The translations under genes and the position numbers were made by a program. Positions 1 through 5,921 of a DNA stretch of 7,967 bases are shown piece after piece. The number at the start of each line of letters is the position of its first letter. Position 1 is the stretch's first letter. The stretch spans positions 1 through 7,967 of the forward strand of contig JACVQG010000070.1 in the NCBI GenBank assembly GCA_015661045.1, in the 5' to 3' direction. This stretch comes from Dehalococcoidia bacterium (GTDB lineage: Bacteria; Chloroflexota; Dehalococcoidia; JACVQG01). The notes beneath the pieces are model-generated. The model did not search any database. It saw nothing but the letters and a program-made list of their open reading frames with translations, and was not told where the DNA came from.

Positions 1-106
1 GTACGATAGGGTAAACCGGTGCGCTCCCTGAAAGTTGGTGTGTTTTTAAGTCCTAATGCCTAGGTGTTTAAGCATCATCTGGTAGAATGGTATGATGTAA
101 GAGCAA

Positions 107-349
107 ATGGATGACATCGTGGATACAGAGAAGAAACAAGATGGGGAGACTAAGGTAGTCAGAAAGAAATTAACGCAAAAGGAGATTGAGGAACTCAGCA
201 AGCTCATTGGTAAAGACTACCTCATAACAGCGGGAAGCTGGCACTTGCCTCCCCGCGAGGAAAAGAAAAAAACTAAGAAAAATTACTTTATCATCATAAA
301 TGCACAGGCAGAGATACCTGTGCCACCGATTATTAATACTAAATGTTAA
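107..349 (+). CDS. Hypothetical small lysine-rich protein (doubtful)
   Basis: This 80-codon ORF begins with ATG and ends four bases before the first possible start of the argH frame. I do not recognise the product. It is hydrophilic and highly charged, with 14 lysines. A probable helix (KKLTQKEIEELSKLIGKDY, residues 20-38) is followed by a basic cluster REEKKKTKK and a short hydrophobic end containing FIIINAQAEIPVPP and a terminal cysteine. There is no signal peptide or membrane segment. The only ribosome-binding signal is a weak AAGAG-like stretch (98-103), and a possible -10 TATGAT lies at 91-96 without a good -35. Codon use looks coding-like but is more AT-rich than argH. It could be a genuine small gene in front of argH or a chance ORF; the sequence alone does not decide. 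Confidence 0.4.
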   Translation: MDDIVDTEKKQDGETKVVRKKLTQKEIEELSKLIGKDYLITAGSWHLPPREEKKKTKKNYFIIINAQAEIPVPPIINTKC

Positions 350-409
350 TCTGTGGTAATGTTGGACGTTACTTTATCAAAAAGAGGATATACAGGCAAC
401 GATTTGGCT

Positions 410-1721
410 ATGCAACCACTCCGTTCACGCTTTAACCAGGAAGTGAATAAGGCAGTCCAGGCGTTCACCGCCTCCCTGCCATACGACCGCCGCCTCTACC
501 GGCAGGATATAGCTGGCTCGGTGGCTCATGCCCGCATGTTAGCCCGACAGGGCATAATAACAGACAAAGATGCGGAGCTGATTATCATGGGTTTATCCTC
601 TATACGGGAGGAGATCGAACAGGGTAAGTTCGTTTTTAAAAACGAACTTGAAGATATCCATATGAGCATCGAGGCCCGGCTCACCGAGAAAATCGGGGAT
701 ACGGCCAAAAAACTCCATACCGCCCGCTCCCGCAACGACCAGGTGGCCACTGACCTCCGGCTGTATGCTAAAGAGGTTATCGTCACTACTTTACGCCGCC
801 TGGGAGACCTGCAACGGGCGCTGGTTGACCTGGCCGAGTCCAACCATAATGTTATCATGCCGGGCTATACTCATTTACAGAGAGCGCAACCAGTCCTGCT
901 ACCCCATCATCTTCTTGCCTATTTTGAGATGCTGGAGCGGGATAAGGACCGCTTTGAACATGCCCTCGACCATGCCGATGTTATGCCCCTGGGTTCGGGG
1001 GCGCTGGCTGGAGTTCCCTACCCGATCGACCGCGCCTTCGTGGCACAAGAGCTGGGTTTTTCTAAAATTAGCCAGAATAGCCTCGATGCGGTATCGGACA
1101 GGGACTTTGTGCTGGAATACGAAGCCGCAGCCAGCATAGCCGTTATGCATCTGTCCCGGCTGGCTGAGGAGGTTATACTATGGTCTTCAGCGGAGTTTGA
1201 CTTTATCGAGGTTGATGATGCCTTTGCTACCGGGTCGGGTATACGGACATCTAATAGGTCTATTGACTACCCTTAAGGGGTTACCTCTTTCCTACAACCG
1301 GGACTTGCAGGAGGACAAAGAGGGCTTTTTTGACACAGTTGATACCTTGTTATCCAGCCTTGAGGTGTTCACCGGGATGATGGGCACTCTGAAAGTCAAA
1401 GCGGGTAAAATGAGGCAGGCATCGGAGGGGAATTACACTCTGGCCACAGATATTGCCGATTACCTGGTAAAAAAGGGGCTGGCTTTCCGTGAGGCATACG
1501 GTGTGGTGGGAAGCCTGGTTAAATACTGTATCGAGAAGGGGAAAGAATTCAGCCAGCTAAGTATCAAAGAATACCGGCAGTTCTCGTCGTCTTTCGCTGA
1601 AGATGTGCTGTTAATAACGGTGGATACATCGGTTAAAGCCCGTATGGAAATAGGCGGAACCGCCCCATCTCAAGTAGCTGAAGCCCTTAAACGGGCCAAA
1701 CAGATTATCGAAGACAACTAG
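410..1721 (+). pseudogene. argH: Argininosuccinate lyase, disrupted by a frameshifting internal deletion
   Basis: ArgH splits argininosuccinate into arginine and fumarate, the last step of arginine synthesis. The 5' part carries the family blocks GSVAHARML, TARSRNDQVATDLRLY, MPGYTHLQRAQPV (with the catalytic-partner His), PLGSGALAG and NSLDAVSDRDFVLEY. That frame reaches FATGS at 1235-1237, turns to nonsense and stops at 1276. The other frame resumes at GRVYGHLIGLLTTLKGLPL (from 1233) and continues cleanly through YNRDLQEDKEGFFDT to TAG 1719-1721. Between these blocks normal ArgH has about 20 residues, including the GSSxMPQKKNP loop with the catalytic serine; here they are absent. Homologues beginning M-x-x-(I/L)RxRF fit ATG 410 or TTG 404. 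GTG 353 and ATG 359 would add an unaligned N-terminus and none has a good Shine-Dalgarno. The lesion could be real or an assembly error. The gene identity is secure. Confidence 0.92.
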
Positions 1722-1900
1722 CGAGTGGCTTTAGCCTGCGTGCGCAGGCAGCGGGTACAGACTTTCATACGTTTTTCAACGCCGCCTAAAGTTACTGTAG
1801 CTTTATGAACATTAGGCATCCAGCGCCTTTTAGTATGGCGCTTGGAGTGGCTTACATTATATCCGAACCGAGGTCTTTTCCCGCAAATATCACATTCCAA
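1718..1900 (-). CDS. rpmB: 50S ribosomal protein L28
   Basis: This is a 60-residue protein of the large ribosomal subunit, a normal length for bacterial L28. The family pattern MxCxxCGKxPxFGxNVSHSKRHTKRRW is clear. Two zinc-type cysteine pairs are kept, C3-x2-C6 near the start and C48-x2-C51 near the end, so this is the zinc-binding (C+) form. The start is TTG (1898-1900), supported by AAGGGGAG seven bases upstream; no ATG fits. It is encoded opposite to its neighbours. It converges on argH, the two genes sharing CTAG at 1718-1721 as overlapping stops, and it is divergent from the enoyl-CoA hydratase gene. A weak promoter candidate lies in the divergent gap. Confidence 0.95.
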   Translation of the reverse strand: MECDICGKRPRFGYNVSHSKRHTKRRWMPNVHKATVTLGGVEKRMKVCTRCLRTQAKATR

Positions 1901-1907
1901 TTTTTAG

Positions 1908-1915
1908 CTCCCCTT
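1908..1915 (-). promoter_or_regulatory. Shine-Dalgarno of rpmB, supports TTG start
   Basis: The minus strand reads AAGGGGAG, seven bases before TTG 1900-1898. This good spacing supports the TTG start of L28. Confidence 0.75.
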
Positions 1916-1929
1916 GTTGATAAACCCCT

Positions 1930-1957
1930 TTGACTTGTGATTATTTTCTGTTACAAT
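1930..1957 (+). promoter_or_regulatory. Sigma-70-type promoter for the acyl-CoA operon
   Basis: TTGACT (1930-1935) and TACAAT (1952-1957) are separated by 16 bases. Each matches the sigma-70 consensus at five of six positions. Expected transcription start is near 1964, which gives a leader of about 40 bases before the enoyl-CoA hydratase ATG at 2005. It is the only good plus-strand promoter I see before the five-gene row to 4996. Confidence 0.6.
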
Positions 1958-1967
1958 GCACTTGTTT

Positions 1968-1996
1968 AGAATAACATAGTCTGTGGGGTAAATCAA
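1968..1996 (-). promoter_or_regulatory. Possible divergent promoter for rpmB
   Basis: On the minus strand, TTGATT (1996-1991) and TATTCT (1973-1968) are separated by 17 bases, each matching four of six consensus bases. It would start rpmB transcription near 1961, inside the facing promoter of the acyl-CoA operon. The match is weak. Confidence 0.3.
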
Positions 1997-2004
1997 TAAC
2001 CGAT

Positions 2005-2775
2005 ATGCAGTTTCGCACCATATTATATGATAAGTCCGATGGCATCGCCACGATAACATTGAACCGGCCCAAAAAGCTTAATGCCATGGATATTTTAATG
2101 TATGATGAGGTTGGTTCAGCTTTTAACCTGGCGGAAAATGACAGGCAGGTCAGGGTGGTTATCCTTACCGGAGCAGGGGAACGTGCGTTTTGTGCCGGGG
2201 ATGACATCAGCATTTTCAAGGGCGTTGAGCGCAGTGGGGTACGTGTTTTCCTGAAACGGGTTATGCCGGTTATGATGAACATCGAAAAAATGGAGAAACC
2301 GGTCGTGGCTGCCGTCAATGGTTATGCTTTAGGAGGCGGATTTGAGTTTGCTCTGGCCTGTGACATCACAATAGCGTCAGAAAATGCTACCTTCGGATTA
2401 CCGGAGGGCCGTATCGGGCTTATGCCGGCGTTTGCTATTCTCAGACTGCCACAGATAATCGGGATAAAGCGGACCAAGGAACTGGCTTTGACCGCCGAGG
2501 CGATCAGCGCTAAAAAGGCGTTGGAAATGGGAATAGTTAACCAGGTAGTTCCGTTTAATAAATTACAGGAAACCGCCAGAGAAATGGCAATGAAAATAAA
2601 GGACATAGCTCCCTTATCGGCAGCTTTAACAAAAGCTGCTATTAACCGGCATAGCGGAGGCGAAGAGTTAGAATATACTACCGAAGCCATTAGTTTCCTT
2701 TTTAAAACAGCGGACCATAAAGAGGGTTATAAAGCCTTTCTGGAAAAGCGAGCGCCTCAATTTAAAGGTAAATAA
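2005..2775 (+). CDS. Enoyl-CoA hydratase/isomerase family protein (crotonase fold)
   Basis: A full-length crotonase of 256 residues, probably hydrating a trans-2-enoyl-CoA to the 3-hydroxyacyl-CoA in the cytoplasm. LNRPKKLNAM (19-28) is the typical N-terminal block. AFCAGDDI (61-68) is the CoA/oxyanion-hole segment, and NGYALGGGFEFALACD (105-120) holds the second oxyanion glycine region. Glu114 (GGGFE) and Glu134 (GLPEGRIGL) align with the two catalytic glutamates of rat mitochondrial enoyl-CoA hydratase (Glu144 and Glu164), so hydratase activity is plausible. The acyl substrate cannot be read from sequence, and other crotonase reactions remain possible. The ATG has only a weak, distant GGGGTAA (1985-1991) as ribosome-binding signal. 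It is the first gene after the promoter at 1930-1957 and 21 bases before the next gene, in a row with methylmalonyl-CoA functions. Confidence 0.93.
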   Translation: MQFRTILYDKSDGIATITLNRPKKLNAMDILMYDEVGSAFNLAENDRQVRVVILTGAGERAFCAGDDISIFKGVERSGVRVFLKRVMPVMMNIEKMEKPVVAAVNGYALGGGFEFALACDITIASENATFGLPEGRIGLMPAFAILRLPQIIGIKRTKELALTAEAISAKKALEMGIVNQVVPFNKLQETAREMAMKIKDIAPLSAALTKAAINRHSGGEELEYTTEAISFLFKTADHKEGYKAFLEKRAPQFKGK

Positions 2776-2796
2776 ATAACGGAGTAAAAGTTTTTT

Positions 2797-3183
2797 ATGA
2801 AAATACATCCCAAACTTAAGTGCGACTCTTGCGGCCAGCCAGTTAAAACGGCCGGCGATGCCCTGGCAGTCTGGGAACCGTGGAAATCTTATTACGACCA
2901 CCAGGACTGGCTTAAACTAAAACCTATTATGAAAATTATCCATAAAGCCAAAACCTGTTCCGGAGACACCCTTAAGGAATATTCCCATTTCATGGAACTG
3001 TCTGAAATAGCCACCGGAAAGGCGCGGGACGATCTCAATGCTATGGTCTGCGATATGGAATTATCTAAACTCAACCTATCTTTACTCTTAAAGCGGGCCT
3101 TCAGCGATTTCGATGAGGCAGAATTCTTTAAATTCAGTGTGGAAGATTATCAAAACTATCACAAGAAATCCGTAGACTGGTAA
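2797..3183 (+). CDS. Hypothetical protein with putative zinc site (CxxC ... HxxxxC)
   Basis: I do not recognise this 128-residue protein as a named family. Near its start it has KCDSCGQPV (Cys9 and Cys12), then AGDALAVWEPW. After an insertion comes IIHKAKTCSGD with His49 and Cys54. The arrangement Cys-x2-Cys, a tryptophan strand, then His-x4-Cys resembles small treble-clef-like zinc domains found in uncharacterised bacterial proteins; that link is inferred from the pattern alone. The C-terminal half (about 58-128) is predicted to be helical and charged, rich in Leu, Phe and acidic residues, with no membrane segment. GGAG at 2781-2784 lies 12 bases before the ATG, somewhat far. It sits between the enoyl-CoA hydratase (21-base gap) and methylmalonyl-CoA epimerase (34-base gap), so it is probably co-transcribed with them. 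Confidence 0.8.
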   Translation: MKIHPKLKCDSCGQPVKTAGDALAVWEPWKSYYDHQDWLKLKPIMKIIHKAKTCSGDTLKEYSHFMELSEIATGKARDDLNAMVCDMELSKLNLSLLLKRAFSDFDEAEFFKFSVEDYQNYHKKSVDW

Positions 3184-3217
3184 CAAGATTAAAAGAATTG
3201 AGAAATGGAGCTAATAC

Positions 3218-3616
3218 ATGATTAAAAACATTGCCCACATCGGAATAGCCGTAAAGAATATGGATGATGCAGTTAAAGCCTACAAAGCCCTTGGGCTAAA
3301 GCTGGAAAAGGTAGAGTCCGTGCCGGAGCAAGGGGTAAAAACAGGATTCCTGCCCGTGGGTGGGGGTTATGTGGAATTCCTCGAGGCCCTTAATGCAGAG
3401 AGCGGCATCGCCAAATTCATCGAGAAACGCGGCGAGGGCATCCATCACATCTGCCTTGAGGTGGACAACCTTGAGAAAGAGCTTCAATCCCTGTCGGCAA
3501 ACGGGGTTGAGCTGATAGATAAACAGCCACGGAAAGGGGTCGAGGGGAAAATCGCCTTCGTTCATCCCAAATCAACAAAAGGTGTTTTAATAGAACTGGT
3601 AGAAAAACATAAGTAA
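3218..3616 (+). CDS. mce: Methylmalonyl-CoA epimerase (VOC superfamily)
   Basis: This enzyme interconverts (S)- and (R)-methylmalonyl-CoA, linking propionyl-CoA carboxylation to the B12-dependent mutase. The 132-residue length is typical. The VOC metal ligands are all present by alignment: His7 (AHIGIAVKN), Glu53 (YVEFLE), His77 (GIHHICLEV) and Glu126 (VLIELVE). Glu37 in VPEQGVKTG matches the PEQGV motif that carries a proposed catalytic base in the Propionibacterium enzyme. AFVHPKSTKGVLIEL is the conserved C-terminal block. TGGAG (3206-3210) seven bases before the ATG supports the start. It is followed by a second epimerase-like gene and then a B12-binding mutase subunit. The assignment is strong, although epimerases for related acyl-CoAs would look the same. 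Confidence 0.93.
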   Translation: MIKNIAHIGIAVKNMDDAVKAYKALGLKLEKVESVPEQGVKTGFLPVGGGYVEFLEALNAESGIAKFIEKRGEGIHHICLEVDNLEKELQSLSANGVELIDKQPRKGVEGKIAFVHPKSTKGVLIELVEKHK

Positions 3617-3677
3617 GAGACAGGGAGTATATCGCCTGAAATAACGAAGAATCTATATCTTTGAGACTGGAGGAGCT

Positions 3678-4565
3678 ATGATACTCCGTTTTAGCCATTT
3701 TGGACACGCTGTAAAGAGCATAGACGAGGTATTACCCGTATATAAAAAACTGTGGGGGCTTAAGCCGTCAACCCGTACTGAGTTTCCGGAGGATTGGGCT
3801 ATAAATGCTTTGCTCCCGGTCGGGCAGAACTATATAGAGCTTCTACAACCCACTTCGCAGCAGAGCAGCCTCGCAAAGTTTATCAACCAGCGAGGAGAAG
3901 GCATGTACCATCTTTCCTGGGTGGTGGATGACGTAGATAAAGAGATTAAATCACTTCGATCAAAGGGGGCGCAGGTTGCGGAAACGCCGCCTCAGACGAA
4001 CCTAATTACCAAACGGGGTTGGATCCATCCCCGTTCGACGATGGGACTTTTGATCGAGCTTGTGGATGAAAAGCTATTATCGCACCTGGGACACCTGCCG
4101 AAGAAGGAACCTCAGCCCGGCAGCCAGGTAGTTGCCTGGACACATGTGCACCATGTGGTCAAAAACATCGACCAGGCGTTGGCGATGTATGATAGGCTCT
4201 GGGGTTTAAAGGCTATTAAACGAGCTACTACGCCGCTCCAGGGTGTAAAAAATGCAATCGTCCGAATCGGTAAGATGAATTATATCGAACTTTTGGAACC
4301 TACTGATCCCAAAGGTCTTATAGCTAAATTCATAGAAAAACGTGGCGAAGGTCTCAGAAGTTTTTGCTTCACCGTAGATAATTTCAAATCCGCCATAACA
4401 TCTCTAAAAAAGAAGGGCGTAGAGTTGTACGAGGCATCGGACGCTCCAGGAGACTTTCAGATAAAAAGCGCCTGGATAAGTCCCAAATATACACGAGGCT
4501 TACTGGTTGAGATATGTGAACACCGTGAGCTTCTTGCCTGGCAAGACCCGGAACTAAAATTATAA
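3678..4565 (+). CDS. Tandem two-domain VOC (glyoxalase/epimerase-like) protein
   Basis: Two VOC domains are joined in one 295-residue chain (about 3-131 and 153-282), both resembling the neighbouring methylmalonyl-CoA epimerase. The block (I/L)AKFIxxRGEG occurs in all three. Domain 1 keeps the four expected metal ligands: His7, Glu54, His78 and Glu127, and FPEDWAIN keeps a glutamate where the epimerase has PEQGV. Domain 2 keeps His156, Glu204 and Glu278. The third ligand is replaced by Ser228 (GLRSFCFTV against GIHHICLEV), and the motif glutamate becomes Leu187 (TPLQGV). Domain 2 therefore looks non-catalytic, perhaps structural or ligand-binding. GGAGG (3669-3673) four bases before the ATG supports the start. 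It lies 61 bases after mce and 23 before the B12 gene. Epimerase is the nearest match, but the substrate is unknown. Confidence 0.88.
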   Translation: MILRFSHFGHAVKSIDEVLPVYKKLWGLKPSTRTEFPEDWAINALLPVGQNYIELLQPTSQQSSLAKFINQRGEGMYHLSWVVDDVDKEIKSLRSKGAQVAETPPQTNLITKRGWIHPRSTMGLLIELVDEKLLSHLGHLPKKEPQPGSQVVAWTHVHHVVKNIDQALAMYDRLWGLKAIKRATTPLQGVKNAIVRIGKMNYIELLEPTDPKGLIAKFIEKRGEGLRSFCFTVDNFKSAITSLKKKGVELYEASDAPGDFQIKSAWISPKYTRGLLVEICEHRELLAWQDPELKL

Positions 4566-4574
4566 TTCTATAAT

Positions 4575-4580
4575 AGGAGG
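4575..4580 (+). promoter_or_regulatory. Shine-Dalgarno deciding the TTG start of the B12 subunit
   Basis: A perfect AGGAGG lies eight bases before TTG 4589. The next in-frame ATG (4604) would be 23 bases away, so TTG is preferred. Confidence 0.85.
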
Positions 4581-4588
4581 TATTAACC

Positions 4589-4996
4589 TTGCCACCTCAC
4601 GGGATGATAAGAGTATTAGTAGCCAAACCTGGACTAGACGGCCATGACCGTGGAGCCAAAGTAGTGGCCAGAGCGTTAAGAGATGCCGGTATGGAGGTAA
4701 TCTACACCGGTATCCGGCAAACACCGGAGATGATAGTTGAAGCTGCCCTCCAGGAAGATGTAGATGTGGTTGGGTTAAGTATATTATCCGGCGCCCATAT
4801 GGAGCTATTTCCGCTCATTGTAGACGGACTTCGTAAGAAAGGTCTTGGAGACAGACTGGTTGTTGCCGGCGGTATAATACCCGAGGAAGATATTACATCT
4901 CTGAAGAAATTAGGTGTAAAAGGGATATTTGGACCGGGTACTTCTACCAAGGATATTATTAATTATATTAACACAGAGGTAGGACGGAAAAGTTAG
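4589..4996 (+). CDS. Cobalamin-binding small subunit of an acyl-CoA mutase (methylmalonyl-CoA mutase type)
   Basis: This 135-residue protein is a free-standing B12-binding domain of the kind fused to the C-terminus of one-chain methylmalonyl-CoA mutase, and separate in McmA2-, IcmB- and HcmB-type enzymes. It carries the base-off/His-on signature: [12 protein letters not shown] with DxHxxG at residues 17-22 (His19 as lower cobalt ligand), GLSILSGAH with SxL at 64-66, and AGGIIPEED plus FGPGTS at the C-terminus. It should pair with a separate TIM-barrel catalytic subunit that rearranges the acyl-CoA carbon skeleton. No such subunit lies in this window. The start is TTG with perfect AGGAGG eight bases upstream. 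It ends the row started by the enoyl-CoA hydratase. Epimerase next door favours methylmalonyl-CoA as substrate, but isobutyryl- or 2-hydroxyisobutyryl-CoA cannot be excluded. Confidence 0.92.
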   Translation: MPPHGMIRVLVAKPGLDGHDRGAKVVARALRDAGMEVIYTGIRQTPEMIVEAALQEDVDVVGLSILSGAHMELFPLIVDGLRKKGLGDRLVVAGGIIPEEDITSLKKLGVKGIFGPGTSTKDIINYINTEVGRKS

Positions 4997-5036
4997 TATT
5001 TATGCCTTTAAATCATAAATTTTCATTCTTATGAGC

Positions 5037-5065
5037 TTTTCACTATCCCCTTACCATGTTATAAT
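5037..5065 (+). promoter_or_regulatory. Extended -10 promoter of the rpsF-ssb-rpsR operon
   Basis: The perfect -10 TATAAT (5060-5065) is preceded by TG one base upstream (5057-5058), an extended -10. A partial -35 TTTTCA (5037-5042) lies 17 bases away. Transcription should begin near 5072, leaving a leader of only about 18 bases before TTG 5090. Confidence 0.75.
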
Positions 5066-5076
5066 GGCAACGTATT

Positions 5077-5082
5077 AGGAGG
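5077..5082 (+). promoter_or_regulatory. Shine-Dalgarno deciding the rpsF start
   Basis: AGGAGG is one base from ATG 5084, too close to serve it, and seven bases from the in-frame TTG 5090, which is ideal. The start is therefore placed at 5090. Confidence 0.85.
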
Positions 5083-5089
5083 AATGTTT

Positions 5090-5377
5090 TTGCGAGACTA
5101 CGAGTTGACGATTATTGTTAATCCCCAGGTTGATGAGGAAAATTTAAAAGCTACTGTCGATAAAATAAGCCGATGGATTACGGACAAGGGGGGAAATATC
5201 TCCCAGTTCGAACCACAAGGCAAACGGAAATTGGCTTACCCGATAAAGAAATTTATGGAAGGTAACTACTTACTGGCAAAGTTTCAATCGGATGCCAAAG
5301 CAACCAAAGAAATTGAAACCAATCTTAAAATGGCTGAAGACGTGTTACGCTACCTGTTAATTAAAGTTGGTGAATAG
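5090..5377 (+). CDS. rpsF: 30S ribosomal protein S6
   Basis: S6 binds S18 on the platform of the small ribosomal subunit. From TTG 5090 the protein is 95 residues and begins MRDYELTIIVNPQVDEE, the usual MRxYEL opening of the family. The upstream ATG at 5084 would add two residues (MFL for M) and sits only one base from the AGGAGG. The middle shows GKRKLAYPIKKFMEGNYLL, the RRLAYPI(K/N)K..GxY block typical of S6, and the end KMAEDVLRYLLIK is also family-like. The gene leads an rpsF-ssb-rpsR operon from its own promoter (5037-5065), with a 55-base gap to ssb. The leader is too short to hold a structured S6-S18 autoregulatory element. Confidence 0.95.
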   Translation: MRDYELTIIVNPQVDEENLKATVDKISRWITDKGGNISQFEPQGKRKLAYPIKKFMEGNYLLAKFQSDAKATKEIETNLKMAEDVLRYLLIKVGE

Positions 5378-5432
5378 AATACCTTAATAGACCGCCCATT
5401 TCTGCTTTAATAGAAGGAGACGGTGTATATAT

Positions 5433-5858
5433 ATGGCAAGTTTGAACAAAGTAATGCTAATTGGTAATATAGGTAGCGATCCAGAGATGCGTTTCACGCC
5501 TACCGGGAGTCCGGTTACCTCGTTCGCTATGGCGGTCAGCAGGAATTTTACCACGCGTGAAGGTGAACGACGGCAGGAAACCGAATGGTTTACTGTGGTA
5601 ACATGGAATAGGTTAGCAGAAACTTGCAACCAATTTTTAACAAAAGGCCGGCGTGCCTACGTTGAAGGAAGACTGAAAACCCGTTCCTGGGAAGGCCAGG
5701 ACGGACAAAAAAGATTCAGGAACGAGATAATAGCCAACCGCGTCGTTTTTCTTGACCGGCAGGTTTCTTCCACTCCGGCTGATGGCGCTTCTACACCATC
5801 GGCAGACGAAACCGCGATACCACAGGACGACATGGATGCGGAGGATTTACCCTTTTAA
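5433..5858 (+). CDS. ssb: Single-stranded DNA-binding protein
   Basis: SSB coats single-stranded DNA during replication, repair and recombination and recruits partner proteins. At 141 residues it has one N-terminal OB fold (about 1-110). Family blocks include MASLNKVMLIGNIGSDPEMRF, SFAMAVSR, the WFTVVTWNRLAE strand with two tryptophans, GRRAYVEGRLKTRSWEGQDG and ANRVVFLD. A short disordered linker rich in Ser, Thr, Pro and Ala follows, then the acidic tip DAEDLPF, which matches the DDDIPF partner-binding tail. AGGAG (5415-5419) is 13 bases before the ATG, slightly long. Its place between rpsF and rpsR is the widely conserved bacterial arrangement. Confidence 0.97.
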   Translation: MASLNKVMLIGNIGSDPEMRFTPTGSPVTSFAMAVSRNFTTREGERRQETEWFTVVTWNRLAETCNQFLTKGRRAYVEGRLKTRSWEGQDGQKRFRNEIIANRVVFLDRQVSSTPADGASTPSADETAIPQDDMDAEDLPF

Positions 5859-5921
5859 AGATTTCTTCTCGTTCAAATAATATTTTTACCATCGAACTTA
5901 ATAATTGTTTAAAGGAGATGC

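Noticed and set aside
1..30. Tail of an upstream gene (short frame ending in TGA at 29-31 region)
   Set aside because: Only about nine codons are visible and they match nothing I can recognise, including the end of argG.
353..409. GTG 353 or ATG 359 as the argH start
   Set aside because: They add 17-19 residues that do not fit the family N-terminus and lack a Shine-Dalgarno. M-QPLRSRF at 410 matches where homologues begin.
1197..1232. A separate gene starting at ATG 1197 in the second argH frame
   Set aside because: The first dozen residues are an out-of-frame reading of upstream argH codons. Real homology begins only at GRVYGHL (1233), so it is the 3' part of the broken argH.
5013..5034. 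TCATAA/TTATGA inverted repeat as a terminator after the B12 subunit gene
   Set aside because: The stem is six A/T-rich base pairs with a 10-base loop, too weak to call a terminator, although GCTTTT follows.
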